Positions 22,788-34,185 of a DNA stretch of 64,000 nucleotides are shown here, one piece after another. The DNA lies in the NCBI GenBank assembly GCA_030762895.1, contig CM061063.1, forward strand, positions 104,740,210-104,804,209, written 5' to 3'. Numbering within the stretch: the first letter of the stretch is position 1; the number at the start of each line of letters is the position of its first letter. The translations under genes were made by a program, and so were the position numbers. The notes beneath the pieces were generated by a model. It saw only the letters and a program-made list of their open reading frames with translations, was not told where the DNA came from and did not search any database. The DNA is from Sophora flavescens (taxonomy: Eukaryota; Streptophyta; Magnoliopsida; Fabales; Fabaceae).

Positions 22788-23643
22788 CCTCTAGGGCTCG
22801 AAACTGGGCACTTCTAGATTGCCACCCATAGGAAAAATTAGGATTTATCTTCTTCTCAACCTCTTCTCTTCTCTAGGGTTTTCTTTTATGCTATTGTTAA
22901 TTAAGATTGTTATGATCATGGCGATGCTTGAGTAGTAGTCTTATTTCTAGGAATTAGGGCTATGTCCAAGATTTGTTTATGGTGATGAATTGACGTTTGG
23001 TCTCTTGTTAATTTCAATTTTTCTTTCCATTTGATTCCTATTGATTTAATTACTCGTAAATTCGGTGGCCACTTATTTGCTTGTCGTAGATACACTAAGG
23101 ACGAACTTAGCGGTGAACTTAGGTATCGGATCTATAGGAATCAAACTTAGGACTTAAATCAGGAGAGTTAGAAGTGGTCTTTCGAGGGTTCACTGAATTG
23201 TCACAAAGCTTAAAGGGTGAAATTTAAATTCAATTACCACGAGAGTAGGGGTTGGTTTAATTGGGCACGGTTCTTGTATCCCGAGAGGGAACATTAACTT
23301 CTTCAGGATAAATTCACCTTCAAAGCAAATTTCGATAATTAACAAGAGGGTAGTCAATTTAGTAGCATGAGCAGTCTTGTTGGTAACCCAATTCCCGGAA
23401 ATCTCCTTTAATTTGAAAACTTCCATATTTGATTTGTTAACGATTTTATTTGATTGCGTTTTAATTACTAGATTTGTTAGTTAACCTGATTTCAAAAACC
23501 AAATCTTTTCCAAATCTTTTTATTGTTCAGTTTAATTAGTTTAATAATTAATTGTTATTTAAGATCACGGTCTCTGTGCTTCGATCTTTTTATTACTTGA
23601 CGATGAAGGCGTTCACTTGTGGATTCGAGAGCCATCAAGTTTT

Positions 23644-23661
23644 TGGTGCCGTTGCCGGGGA
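23644..23661 (+). promoter_or_regulatory. Primer-binding site of Athila-1 (tRNA-Asp type)
   Basis: TGGTGCCGTTGCCGGGGA lies six bases past the LTR. It matches the Athila PBS TGGCGCCGTTGCCGGGGA except for one base. Confidence 0.9.
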
Positions 23662-23786
23662 CTGTGTTTTCTTGGATTTCAATTTAATTTTTTTTAAATT
23701 GATTTTTTTGGACAATTTTTTTATTATTTATTTCTTTTTATTTTTCTAGAGTATCTATCTCTCTCTTATAGGTATTTTTCTCTTTT

Positions 23787-25195
23787 ATGCAAAGATCCCT
23801 AAGTCTTGGAAACCTTATTGAAGTTGACCCCGAAATCGAAAGGACCTTTCATAGACGTAGGAGACTACAAATACAAAGAGAGGGGGAGGTTGATTCCCAT
23901 TCCACTCATGGCGAATCTACCGGATACCAAACCAATGAAGGACTACGCAGCCCCAAATGCTAGGGGTTTGCGAACTGGGATTGCTAGGCCAGAAATTGAG
24001 GCGGAGAGCTACACTATACAACCTCAGTTAATTGGCATGATTAGGCAACATCAGTTTGGAGGATTACCCTCAGAGGACCCGACTGATCATGTGGAGACAT
24101 TCTTGGAATTCACCGATGCAATAAGAATTCAAGGTGCCCCGATTGATGCTATACGCTTGAGGTTATTCCCCTCCTCTTTGACTGGAAATGCAAAAGCTTG
24201 GTTGAAACAAGTGCCCGCTAATACGTTGTCAACTTGGGACCAACTAGAGCAGGCATTCTTGGAGAAATTCTTCCCTCCATCCAAGACTGCTTGCCTACGA
24301 ACTCAGATAATCTTCCAAAAGGACGGAGAATGCTTATCCGAAGCTTGGGATCGTTACAAGGGATTGCTAGAGTCTTGCCCACATCATGGACTCGAGAGGT
24401 GGTTGTTAGTGCATACCTTCTACAACGGATTGGATTACTCATCAAAGGTGTCACTTGACTTTGTAGCTAGTGGAGCCTTTATGAACAGACCTCTGACTGA
24501 AGCGTTCAATATCATTGAAAACGTAGCCACCAACTATCACCAATGGGGTTCGGAAAGAGGTAATAACCCGAAAAAGCTTTCGGGGGGTAAGTTCGAAATG
24601 AATAGTACTGATTTAATTATGTCTAAATTCGACTCATTAAATAAACGCTTTGATAAGCTTGAAAAGTCTAATGTGAGTTCAATAGGTGCTACTAATGTTG
24701 TTTGTGAGATTTGTGGAATGCAGGGACATGACATAATGGAGTGCCCACATGGTATTGCTCCTGAGTCCGATGCTTCGGGGGAACAAGTGAACTCTTGTCA
24801 CAATTTCTATGACACGAACCCAAAGTTACCAAATTATGCTCCCCCAAATCCCTACAACCAAGTAAGGAACAATAATCCTTATCTTTCCTACGGGAACAAC
24901 AACAACACGTTGAACCACGAATTCCAAGAAGGCCAAGGTAATAGGAAACCCGCATCGGGGTATCCTCAGATACAAAAGTCTATACTTGAGTCTCTTATGG
25001 AAAATTTTGTTGCTACTCAAACTAAGCAGAATGAAGAATTTAGGCAACAAGGTAGGGCAATTAATGAGGCAATAAAAGAGTTAACATCTAAGGTAGATAA
25101 CTTAGCCATCCATAACAAGATGTTAGAAACTCAAATTGCCTAACAAGCGGGCAATTCAATGAGGCAACCAGGCAAGTTTCCTGGAAAAACCTGAA
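23787..25195 (+). pseudogene. Athila-1 Gag
   Basis: The start is the ATG at 23787 (MQRSLSLGNLIEVDPEIERT), matching the start of the related element at 58495. A one-base shift near 23880 moves it into the frame RLIPIPLMANLPDTKPMKDY. The gag core follows (GGLPSEDPTDHVETFLEFTD, WLKQVPANTLSTWDQLEQAF, ECLSEAWDRYKGLLESCPHH), then a knuckle-like CEICGMQGHDIMEC and an Asn-rich region. A TAA at 25141 stands where the sister copy has a glutamine codon, and a second shift leads into pol. Inactive, but the family call is firm. Confidence 0.9.
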
Positions 25196-28087
25196 GTGAA
25201 CCCAAATAATGAACAGTGTAAAGCGGTGAGTCTAAGGAGTGGTAAGAAACTTGAGAATCCCGAGGCTAAAGGGGAGAGTGATAACAAGAGTGTAGATGAG
25301 GAGGAGGAACCTACTAAAACCCAACCCTTAGAAGAGGAAGAGCCTAGTGAAAAAGTGTCTAAGTATGTCCCTCCACCACCTTACCAACCTCCGATACCTT
25401 TTCCTCAAAGGTTGGCTAAGGCCAAGTTAGATAAGCAATTTGGAAAATTTCTAGAGGTCCTTAAGAAATTGTACATTAATGTACCCTTCACTGAGGCGTT
25501 ACAACAAATGCCCACATATGCTAAATTTCTTAAGCACATCTTGTCAAATAAGAGAAATCTAGAGGACTATGAAACAGTGGTTTTAATTGAGGAGTGCAGT
25601 GCTTTAATTCAAAATAAATTGCCTCCTAAATTGAAAGATCCAGGTAGTTTCTCTATTCCTTGCTTGATTGGTAACACTAGTTTTGATAAAGCTCTTTGTG
25701 ATTTGGGGGCTAGCGTTAGTCTTATGCCCCTATATGTTTGCAAGAAGTTGGAGACGGGGGAACTAAAACCCACAACAATCTCCCTTCAATTGCCGGATCG
25801 GTCCATCAAATTCCCTGTATGCATCTTGGAGGATGTTCCTATTAGAGTGGGTAAATTTTTCATTCCTGCGGATTTTGTGGTACTTGAAATGGAAGAGGAT
25901 TCCCAAATCCCCATTATTCTTGGTAGGCCTTTCTTGGCTACCGCAGGAGCAATTATTGATGTTAAAAATGGAAAATTGACTTTAACTGTGGGTGATGATA
26001 AAGTTGAATTTGATTTATCTAAATCTATTAAACACCCTTCTTTTGAAGATTCTTGTTGCAGGGTTGACTTAATGCACCACGTGGTGAAAGAAGAATCCAC
26101 TCAAGCTTGTGTTGATGATCCATTGGAATTGTGTTTGATTGGTGGAGACTTAAATGCTCATGGAGGAGAAGTAAGAAATTATGCTCGCTTCCTGGAGGCT
26201 AGTCCGGAAATTTCTCCGAACAAAAAAAAGAAAGAAAAACTTGAGTTGAAACCAAAGAGTAAGGATTTGAAAGATGAAGAAGCCCCTAAGGTAGAACTAA
26301 AACCTCTTCCTTTCACATTGAGGTATGAATTTCTTGGCCCTAACTCTTCCTATCCGGTAATTGTGAATGCTAGCTTGAATGAGTTGGAAATTGAGAAATT
26401 GCTTAGGGAGCTTAGAATGCATAGAAAGGTTATAGGATATACAATTGATGATATTAAAGGCATAAATCCTTCTTTTTGCATGCATCGCATTTTAATGGAA
26501 GATGAGCATAAACCATCCATTGAGCATCAACGTAGGCTGAACCCTAATATGACTGTTATTCAAAATGAAAATAATGAACTAATCCCTACTAGGACGGTAA
26601 CCGGTTGGAGAATGTGCATTGATTATAGGAAGTTAAATAAGGCAACAAGGAAAGATCACTTCCCTCTCCCATTTATTGATCAAATGCTTAAAAGGTTAGC
26701 TAGACATTCATACTTTTGTTACTTGGATGGGTATTCCGGTTTTCATCAAATTCCTATACATCCTAGTGATCAAGAAAAAACCACGTTTACTCGTCCCTAT
26801 GGCACGTTTGCCTATAGGAGAATGCCTTTTGGTCTATGTAATGCACCGGCTACTTTTCAAATATGCATGACTGCAATTTTTTCTGAATTTATTGAAAACA
26901 TCATAGAGGTTTTTATGGATGATTTTTCTGTTTATGGAACTACCTTTGATGACTGTTTAACAAATTTGTCTAAGATTTTGCAGCGATGTGAAGAAACTAA
27001 TTTGGTATTGAATTGGGAAAAATGCTATTTTATGGTAAAAGAAGGTATAGTGCTTGGGCACTTGATTTCTGGAAGAGGCATTGAGGTGGATAGGGCCAAA
27101 ATTGATGTTATTGAAAATTTGCCCCCACCGGTAAATGTGAAAGGAGTTAGAAGTTTCTTGGGACACGTCGGGTTTTACCGGCGTTTCATCAAAGATTTCT
27201 CAAAAATTTCTAAACCCTTATCTAACCTATTGATGAAAGATGTTCCATTTGATTTTAATGAGGAATGTTTGAGTGCATTTTATAGGTTGAAGGAAGCTTT
27301 GAGCACCGCTCCAATCTTGCAAACACCAGATTGGAATGAGCCATTTGAAGTAAAGTGTGACGCTAGTGACTACGCCGTGGGAGCGGTGTTGGGACAAAGG
27401 ATAGACAAGAAGGTTCATGCAATATACTATGCAAGCAAAACTCGAGATGGAGCTCAAGCCAATTATGCCACAACTAAGAAAGAGTTTCTTGCAGTTGTCT
27501 TTGCATTTGAGAAATTCAGATCATACCTTGTGGGGTCTAAAGTCATAGTGTACACAGACCACTCCGCACTAAAGTACCTCATGACTAAGAAGGAAGCAAA
27601 GCCAAGACTCATCCGATGGATTCTCCTTTTGCAAGAATTTGACTTGGAGATTCGGGACCGGAAAGGGACGGAGAGCTTGGTTGCGGACCACTTATCTAGA
27701 CTTGAACCATTGGAACATGAGAAGGACAACTTGCCGATAGATGATTCTTTCCCCGATGAGCAATTGTTCGCCATCTTGGGAGAGAATGCTCCATGGTATG
27801 CGGATTTTTTGAATTATTTTGTATGTGGGATTCTACCACCGGAGTTCAATTATCAACAAAAGAAGAAGTTCTTTTCCGATCTCAAGAACTACGTGTGGGA
27901 TGAGCCTTACATTTTTCGCAAGTGTGCGGATAGCATTTACAGAAGGTGTATTCCAAAATTTGAGGTTCCAAGTATCTTGAGTTGTTGTCATTCATCATCT
28001 TACGGAGGACATGCTAGTGCCTTGAAGACGGCGGCAAAGGTGCTTCAAGCTGGTTTCTATTGGCCTCATATTTTCAGAGATGCCTGA
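25196..28087 (+). pseudogene. Athila-1 protease, reverse transcriptase, RNase H and start of integrase
   Basis: This is a 963-codon open frame. The protease has ALCDLGASVSLMPL (D at residue 169) and IILGRPFLATAGAIIDV. RT has TGWRMCIDYRKLNKATRKDH, YLDGYSGFHQIP and the catalytic EVFMDDFSVYG (DD at residues 575-576). RNase H has KCDASDYAVGAVLG, KEFLAVVFAFEKFRSYL, YTDHSALKYL and LVADHLSRLE. The integrase zinc region begins at HSSSYGGHASALKTAAKV. RRLNPNM at residue 451 jumps directly to TVIQNENNELIP, so the first RT finger block normally found there is missing, apparently by an in-frame deletion. TGA at 28085 ends the frame inside the zinc region, so the polyprotein is truncated. Confidence 0.92.
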
Positions 28088-29106
28088 ATGTTTGTGCTTG
28101 CTTGTGATCCATGTCAAAGAACAGGGAACATCTCTAAGAAGCATGAAATGCCACTCAACACTATGCTAGAAGTAGAGATATTTGATGTTTGGGGAGTTGA
28201 CTACATGGGACCCTTTCCTTCCTCTTGCAACAATAATTCATTCTTGTAGCCGTTGATTACGTCTCTAAATGGGTGGAAGCCATTCCTTCCCCAACAAGTG
28301 ATGCAAAAACCGTAATCAAACTATTCAAGAAGGTGATTTTTCCAAGGTTTGGAATCCCAAGGGCAGTCATTAGTGATGGAGGATCGTAATTCATTGAAAA
28401 ACAATTTGAAAAACTCCTACTCAAATATGGAGTCACTCATAGGGTTGCTACACCTTACCACCCTCAGACAAGTGGGCAAGTCGAAGTTTCCAATTGAGAG
28501 ATAAAGAGCATTCTAGAGAAGACTGTTTCAAGTTCGAGAAAGGATTGGTCCTTAAAGCTTGATGGTGCTCTTTGGGCTTACCGTACGGCCTACAAGACTC
28601 CTATTGGGATGACACCCTTTAGAATTATTTACGGGAAGCCATGTCACTTACCATTCGAGCTTGAACATAAGGCCTTGTGGGCCATTAAGAGGCTAAACTT
28701 TGATATAAAAGCCGCTGGGGAAAAGAGAATCCTTCAACTTCATGAACTTGACGAGCTAAGATTGGACGCTTATGAGTCCGCAAGATCTTACAAGGAGAGA
28801 ACAAAGAAGTGACATGATAAGCATATCCTTCGTAGAGAATTCCATGAAGGAGAACTGGTGCTACTCTACAACTTGAGGTTGCGGTTATTCCTAGGATAGC
28901 TCAAGCCTAGATGATCCGGACCATTTAAAGTAATGAAAGTATTTCTGTATGGTGTCGTTGAGGTTTGGAACCAGGAACGTGGAACATTCAAGGTCAATGG
29001 ACAGAGGCTGAAGCACTACCTTGGAGAACATCCACTTGAACAGGAGGTTGCGATTTCCCTTCTCGATCCAACATCAAAGGATCGAAAGGACTATGGTCAA
29101 GCTTAG
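28088..29106 (+). pseudogene. Athila-1 integrase core and C-terminus, disrupted
   Basis: The frame continues FVLACDPCQRTGNISKKHEM (C pair of the HHCC finger), VWGVDYMGPFPSS (first catalytic D), VAVDYVSKWVEAIP, FPRFGIPRAVISDGGS (second D) and YHPQTSGQVEVSN (E), then LEKTVSSSRKDWSLKLDGAL and PFELEHKALWAIKRLNFD. Breaks are a shift near 28245, TAA at about 28387, TGA at about 28496, TGA at 28810 and TAG/TGA near 28897-28915. The final stop is TAG at 29104. No chromodomain is seen, as expected for Athila. Confidence 0.88.
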
Positions 29107-30114
29107 GACCATAAATAAGCACTTCTTGGGAGGCAACCCAAGCTTTCTTTCCCTTCTTCTTTTTGTTTTTGAATTTTGTCTTTGAATAATTTAGAAGATT
29201 GAGAGAAGAATGATCATAATTAATGGATTTGTCAAGTGTTTTCAGGTCAGGAAGGCATGATGAGTGAAAAGGGCATGGAAAATGAAGTCAGAAATGATCA
29301 CGCCTAGGTCGTGACATGGGTCACGGCCGTGATGAACCAACAGCTAAAAGTCTGACAGTATCACGACCAAGCCGTGATAGCCCTCACGGGCGAGACAAGA
29401 AGGACCCAGAACCATCAGAATGTATCACGGCCGAGCTGTGATGAATGTCACGGTCGTGATGTGAAGACCAGAAAGTTAGAAAGGATCACGGCCAGGCCAT
29501 GATAGTGGTCATGGCCGTGACAGGCAGCTGAAGTAGAACATATTCTATCACGGGCCAGCCGTGATGTACATCACACCCGTGATAAGGGACTTGCCTGACA
29601 CAGAACGCGTCACGGCCTGCCCGTGATGAGGGTCACGGCCGTGACGCGCATTTAACCCAGACTTTAAAACGTACACCCTCCCCTCTGCTCAAACACGACC
29701 TAACTCTCTTCCTCATCTCTACCTTCTCTCTAACCTCCATAGCCACCAAGCTCTCACCCTTCATTCCAACTCCTCCATTCCTTCGTCTCACACTCATCAA
29801 CGCAAACCCTCATTACCCCAAACTCACCATCTTCCTCTTAATCCACTCATTTTCTTCTTCCTCTCACAACCTCCACCATACCCATTCACCCAAAAAGCTT
29901 GAAAACTCGCCTCCCCCATGACACCCATGCCAAACCAACTCTACTCCCTTGCTCCCCATACCTAACCCAACAAGACCCACAAGCCAAATCCTTCAATTTT
30001 GGGCAAACTCAAAATTCCCAATTCTGAAACACTGGCCCCGAAAAATCCGAATTGCAGAAACAATGCAAGAGGGGATCGTGAATTTTGGTGCTTTGAGACT
30101 CATTGAAGAAAATC
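29107..30114 (+). other. Athila-1 spacer between pol and 3' ORF, with hairpin-module array
   Basis: A conserved Athila tail (cttgggaggcaacccaag) follows pol. Six modules follow at 29298-29645. After that comes a C/T-rich, leader-like stretch (about 29660-29990) ahead of the 3' ORF start. A small 78-codon ORF at 29949 has no recognisable content. Confidence 0.6.
29298..29645. repeat. Six-unit quasi-palindromic hairpin-module array, ~60-bp period
   Basis: Units start near 29298, 29359, 29425, 29484, 29546 and 29608. Each has an ATCACGGCC...CCGTGAT arm pair and a second TCACGGCCGTGA-like arm, separated by about 22 bp of unrelated sequence. The units share little outside the arms. The array ends with GTGACGCGCA, as in the LTR array. 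Confidence 0.88.
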
Positions 30115-31349
30115 ATGGCAAGCAAGCGTCAAAAGGCAACCGAAGCCTCACGACCTCGTACCAGAGGAAGCAGGAACCCAGGTAACTACTCTGACTCTGA
30201 CTCTTCTAACTCTGAGACTAATGAACATGGGTATGGGATTGTTTTCAAAGATAATGCTCAACAAGATAGATTTAATATTTTAAAAAATAGGAAGATTATC
30301 TAAACAAAATATCTTGATGATGCATGTATAGACACTCTAGGCCTGACTGTTGACATCAAATGGATGTTAGAAAACATAGGGTGTAGCGAGTTTGCTCGCA
30401 CCAGATACCCTGCATTTGCTGGCCCTACTCTGGAGTTCTTAAGCTCTCTAAATGCGGAAATTCTCCAAGGGTCGCATTGCCTTGAGGGACGGATTACATT
30501 CCGTCTCTTCAACCAGGATTTTGTGCAAACCCTAGCTGAATTTAATGAAATTTTTGGTTTACCTGTAGGGGGTGACAGGAGATACCCCTTAGGGTTTAGT
30601 GCACATAGTTTCTGGTCAATAATTGACTACGAAGGCAAGAGTTTTGACCCTCAGACATCCAAGTCCACAACCCTTGTTAACCGAAGTGTAAGATATATGC
30701 ATAGGGTCATAGCCAACACCCTGTTTGACCGTGGAGAGAGTGACGGATCCGCCCGCCAGGACGAGGTCTTTATACTTTGGGCCATGCTCCACCCTGAGAG
30801 CAATGTGGACACAGGGTCGTTTTTGGCTAGGCACCTCTTAAAGGTCGCCAAGAGATCGAGTGGCACTATTGTCATCGGTGGCTTAATCACCACCATATGA
30901 CATCACTTTGACTTTGATTTGGATGGTTTTGAGGCCGCCCCAGAACGGACACGTATCACCTTGCAGGATTGTGAGGCCAAGGGATGATCACCCAGGAGGA
31001 TGACACGTACTCCCTAAAACACCCAAGGCGCAGGCACCCAATTCCTCTCCCTAACCCCGCACTTTTGGATGTATCAAATCCGGCAAATTGGAAAGTGTCG
31101 GTGGGAGAGGAGCCTGAGCCTATTAGGATACAAAGGTCATTACACCCGCCACCGCAGGCTAGGCCGTTTGGGCACCCATCTTCTTCCTCTGCAGGTACAT
31201 CGTCCGATGATCCCTATGCACGGTTCTCGTCCACCTTTGACACTATCCTAGCAAACCAGGAGCGCATCATGGAGGAGCAGCGCGAGCAGAGAGCCATGAT
31301 CCAGCAGCTCTATGACTGGCATCTGAGCCAGCACCCACCACCTCAGTGA
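30115..31349 (+). pseudogene. Athila ORF (ATHILA ORF-1 family / envelope-like 3' ORF)
   Basis: The start is the ATG at 30115 (MASKRQKATEASRPRTRGSR), a basic Ser-rich N-terminus. The conserved body reads TLEFLSSLNAEILQGSH, GRITFRLFNQDFVQTLAEFN, IFGLPVGGDRRYPLGF and LARHLLKVAKRSSGTIVIGGLIT, which I recognise from the ATHILA ORF family located 3' of pol in Athila-type elements. The C-terminus is Q/E-rich (NQERIMEEQREQRAMIQQLY). The frame is broken by TAA at 30301, TGA at 30898 and TGA at about 30985. Function is unknown; an envelope-like role has been proposed. No clear transmembrane segment is visible here. Confidence 0.82.
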
Positions 31350-32230
31350 GTTGTTTTTTTTTGTTTTTTTTTATCCTCCCTAGGACTTAATTATTTATAT
31401 TGGGGACAATGTAAGTTTTTAAGCTTGGGGTAGGGGTATTATTTTTGCATTCTTGTATGTTGCATTCATTTAGGGTTAGTTTTGCATATGTTTTGCGTGA
31501 TCACATGATTAGATTGCCCCTTGCTTAGAGTATGCATCCAATTGTGAAAAATTTTGTGCCAAATGAATTGAGATAGTGAATTTTTTATCCCAATTTTTGT
31601 ATTCTTGTGATAGGCTAAAAATAAAAATGCTTGAGATGATCTTTTGATAGTTAATAATTAGCATGTGGTTCCTTAGATTTGGGTTTCTCATTGATTTTAA
31701 ACTACTAAATGTGAGATTTTTGAGCCTAAAAGGGGTACTCACTAAATCTAACACATTCTTTGTGATTGAGTGTTTTATTCCTCTTGGATTGTGTTCTATA
31801 GAACTTGACTTGAAACCGTTTTGAAACTTAAAAATTTTTGAAAACATATTTGAAAATGATTGAGGCACTAGGTATTTTTCTGGCCTTCTGAACTTTGACG
31901 GATTAAATGCTACCCCTTAGTTGCCCAATTTTGAGCCTAAAAGAATAAAATACTTTTCTTTGTACCTTGATTTATTTTAATGAACGATGCTTGGTTTGAC
32001 ACCTTTTAAAGTATTGCAAAAGGGTAGAAAGGAAGTTGGAAAATTAAATTGTGGGATCAAAAAGTTAGAATATATATATATATATTTCTCTCAAGTTGAA
32101 AATCTCCCCTTCTCCAAATAAATATAAAAATAATAATAAAATAAAAATAAAAAATGAAGAAGAGGATGAGAAAAAGAAAGTTGCAAAAAAAAAAAATAAA
32201 AAAAAAAAATAAAAATAAAATAAAAATAAA

Positions 32231-32289
<59 letters not shown>

Positions 32290-32796
32290 GGAAGAAAGAA
32301 AGAAAGGTGAAAAGTGAACTAAAGCCCAAAAAGGTATTTTAGAAGGTTGTCATGCTTTGGATTGTTTGATATTTTGTTTAGCCTTCTTGAATCTTCCTTT
32401 TCTTGATTTCTCCACCTAACAATTAATCCCATGGCTCCATTACAACCAAAATAAAAGACCTCTTGATTTTTATGTGTTTTCATTAATAAAGTAGAGATTT
32501 GGTTAGTCAAGCTTATGGTAGGGTACCTTCCTCGAAGAAATTGAGCGAATTGTCATATACCCTTAAACATATGAGTGAGGTGAGAAGAGTGCCCGAATTA
32601 GAAAGAGATGTGAATTTAGGGAACCTAAGCTTCTAATTGGACTTAAAATTGATTGTCTCTTGGTTTCTTATTGAATATGTTTGTTACTTGGATTTATTAC
32701 TCGGGTTCTAGATTCACTGTCCATGCTCTGATTGATTATCTTTTCTGGCCTGAGTTATTGCTTGAGGACAAGCAAAATCTTAATCTTGGGTTAGTT
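31350..32796 (+). other. Athila-1 3' non-coding region
   Basis: No coding potential. It holds the conserved Athila phrase ggggacaatgtaagttttaagcttggggtagg (31402-31435), a short (TA)n at 32071, a long A-rich and (AAT)n tract, and near 32760 ttgaggacaagcaaaatctt, which precedes the weak purine tract before the 3' LTR. The sister element at 54339-55700 has the same blocks in reverse orientation. Confidence 0.75.
32230..32289. repeat. (AAT)n microsatellite
   Basis: About 20 tandem AAT triplets directly follow an A-rich tract. The long isoleucine-rich ORF read on the minus strand here is an artefact. Confidence 0.95.
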
Positions 32797-34180
32797 TGAT
32801 GAGTGTGATTTCATCTCATATTTCCTTGACATTTCGCATGCATTTTCATATAGTTTAGGCATATTTAATTTGATTCTTTGTTAGTTTTTACCTTCGAACA
32901 GGTAAGGTGGTTTTGTGGTACTTGTGTGCAGGAATTGAAGATTAAAATGCTCAGGATCAGTTATGTTGGATCTTGCATGAAGACGGGGCTTGAAAAGCAA
33001 GAAAATGAGACAAACAGAACTGATCACGGCCATGATCGAGTAGAGCTGAAAAGAAAGAATGGAAAAGTCAGAGCTGGTCACGGCCAGGCCGTGATGTCCA
33101 TCACGGCCGTGACATGCCAACTGAACTAGACCTTCACAGGAAGAACTGATCACGGCCAGGCCGTGATGGTGGTCACGGCCGTGACAGACCAACCAGCGAA
33201 GCAATCTCCAAGATATAACCCATCACGGCCTGGCCGTGACAGGCATCACGGCTGTGACGTGTAATATCTGGATTTTTAAAAACTGATTTGATCTGATTTT
33301 TGTAATTTCTTGGGATTCAAGTTACCCTACATTATAAATAGGCCTCTAGGGCTCGAAACTGTGCACTTCTGGACTGCCACCTATAGGAAAAATTAGGATT
33401 TCTCTTCTTCTCGATCTATTCTCTTCTCTAGGGTTTCTTTTATGCTATTGTTAATTAAGATTGCTAGGATCATGGCGATGCTTGAGTAGTAGTCTTATTT
33501 CTAGGAATTGGGGCTATGCCCAAGATTTGTTTATGGTGATGAATTGACGTCTGGTCTCTTGTTAATTTCAATTTTGCTTTCAATTTGATTCATATTGCTT
33601 TAATTACTCGTAAATTTGGTGGCCACTTATTTGCTTGTCGTAGATACACTAAGGACGAACTTAGCGGTGAACTTAGGTATCGGATCTATAGGAATCAAGC
33701 TTAGGACTTAAATCAGGAGAGTTAGAAACGGTCCTTCGAGGATTCACTGAATTGTCACAAAGCTTAAAGGGTTCGATTTAAATTTAATTACCACGAGAGT
33801 AGGGGTTGGTTGAATTGGGCATGGTTCTTGTATCCCAAGAGGGAACATTAACTTCTTCAGGATAAATTCACCTTCAAAGCAAATTTCGATAATTAACAAG
33901 AAGGTAGTCAATTTAGTAGCATGAACAGTCTTGTTGGTAACCCAATTCCCGGAAGTCTCCTTTAATTTGAAAACTTCCATATTTGATTTGTTAACAATTT
34001 TATTTGATTGCGTTTTAATTACTAGATTTGTTAGTTAACCTGATTTCAAAAACCAAATCTTTTTCTTGTTCAGTTTAATTAGTTTAATAATTAATTGTTA
34101 TTTAAGATCACGGTCTCTATGGTTCGATCTTTTTATTACTTGACGACGAAACCGTTCACTTGCGGATTCGAGAGTCATCA
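32797..34180 (+). repeat. 3' LTR of Athila-1
   Basis: It begins TGATGAGTG and ends GAGAGTCATCA, followed by the TSD. A TATA box lies at 33333-33342. Compared with the 5' LTR it lacks about two dozen bases inside the first hairpin module (near 33025), so three full modules remain (33076-33259). Confidence 0.95.
33333..33342 (+). promoter_or_regulatory. TATA box, Athila-1 3' LTR
   Basis: TATAAATAGG, the same position as in the 5' LTR, downstream of the module array. Confidence 0.65.
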
Positions 34181-34185
34181 CCATC
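34181..34185. repeat. Target site duplication (right) of Athila-1
   Basis: CCATC, identical to 22216-22220. Confidence 0.95.

Larger units (their letters stand above)
22221..23637 (+). repeat. 5' LTR of Athila-1
   Basis: It runs from TGATGAGTG to GAGAGCCATCA, just before the PBS. The U3 carries four quasi-palindromic TCACGGCC/GGCCGTGA modules (about 22448-22705), followed by a TATA box at 22778. It differs from the 3' LTR chiefly by a missing module segment in the latter and a small indel near 23510. Confidence 0.95.
22221..34180 (+). mobile_element. Athila-type Ty3-gypsy element (Athila-1), complete, nested in the SIRE ORF2
   Basis: LTRs of 1417 and 1384 bp start TGATGAGTGTGATTTCA and end ATCA, with a perfect 5-bp TSD. 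The PBS is tRNA-Asp type, and the order is gag, PR, RT, RNase H, INT, then a 3' Athila ORF. The long non-coding 3' region and the PBS are typical of the Athila lineage. The coding regions carry a moderate number of stops and frameshifts, so it is inactive but fairly recent relative to its host SIRE. Confidence 0.95.

Noticed and set aside
29298..29645. CRISPR-like array (regular ~60-bp repeats with unique spacers)
   Set aside because: The setting is plant retrotransposon DNA; the units are imperfect and internally palindromic, and no cas-type gene exists in the window.
32057..32329. Isoleucine/phenylalanine-rich ORF that looks like a membrane protein
   Set aside because: It is a translation of the (AAT)n and A-rich tract.
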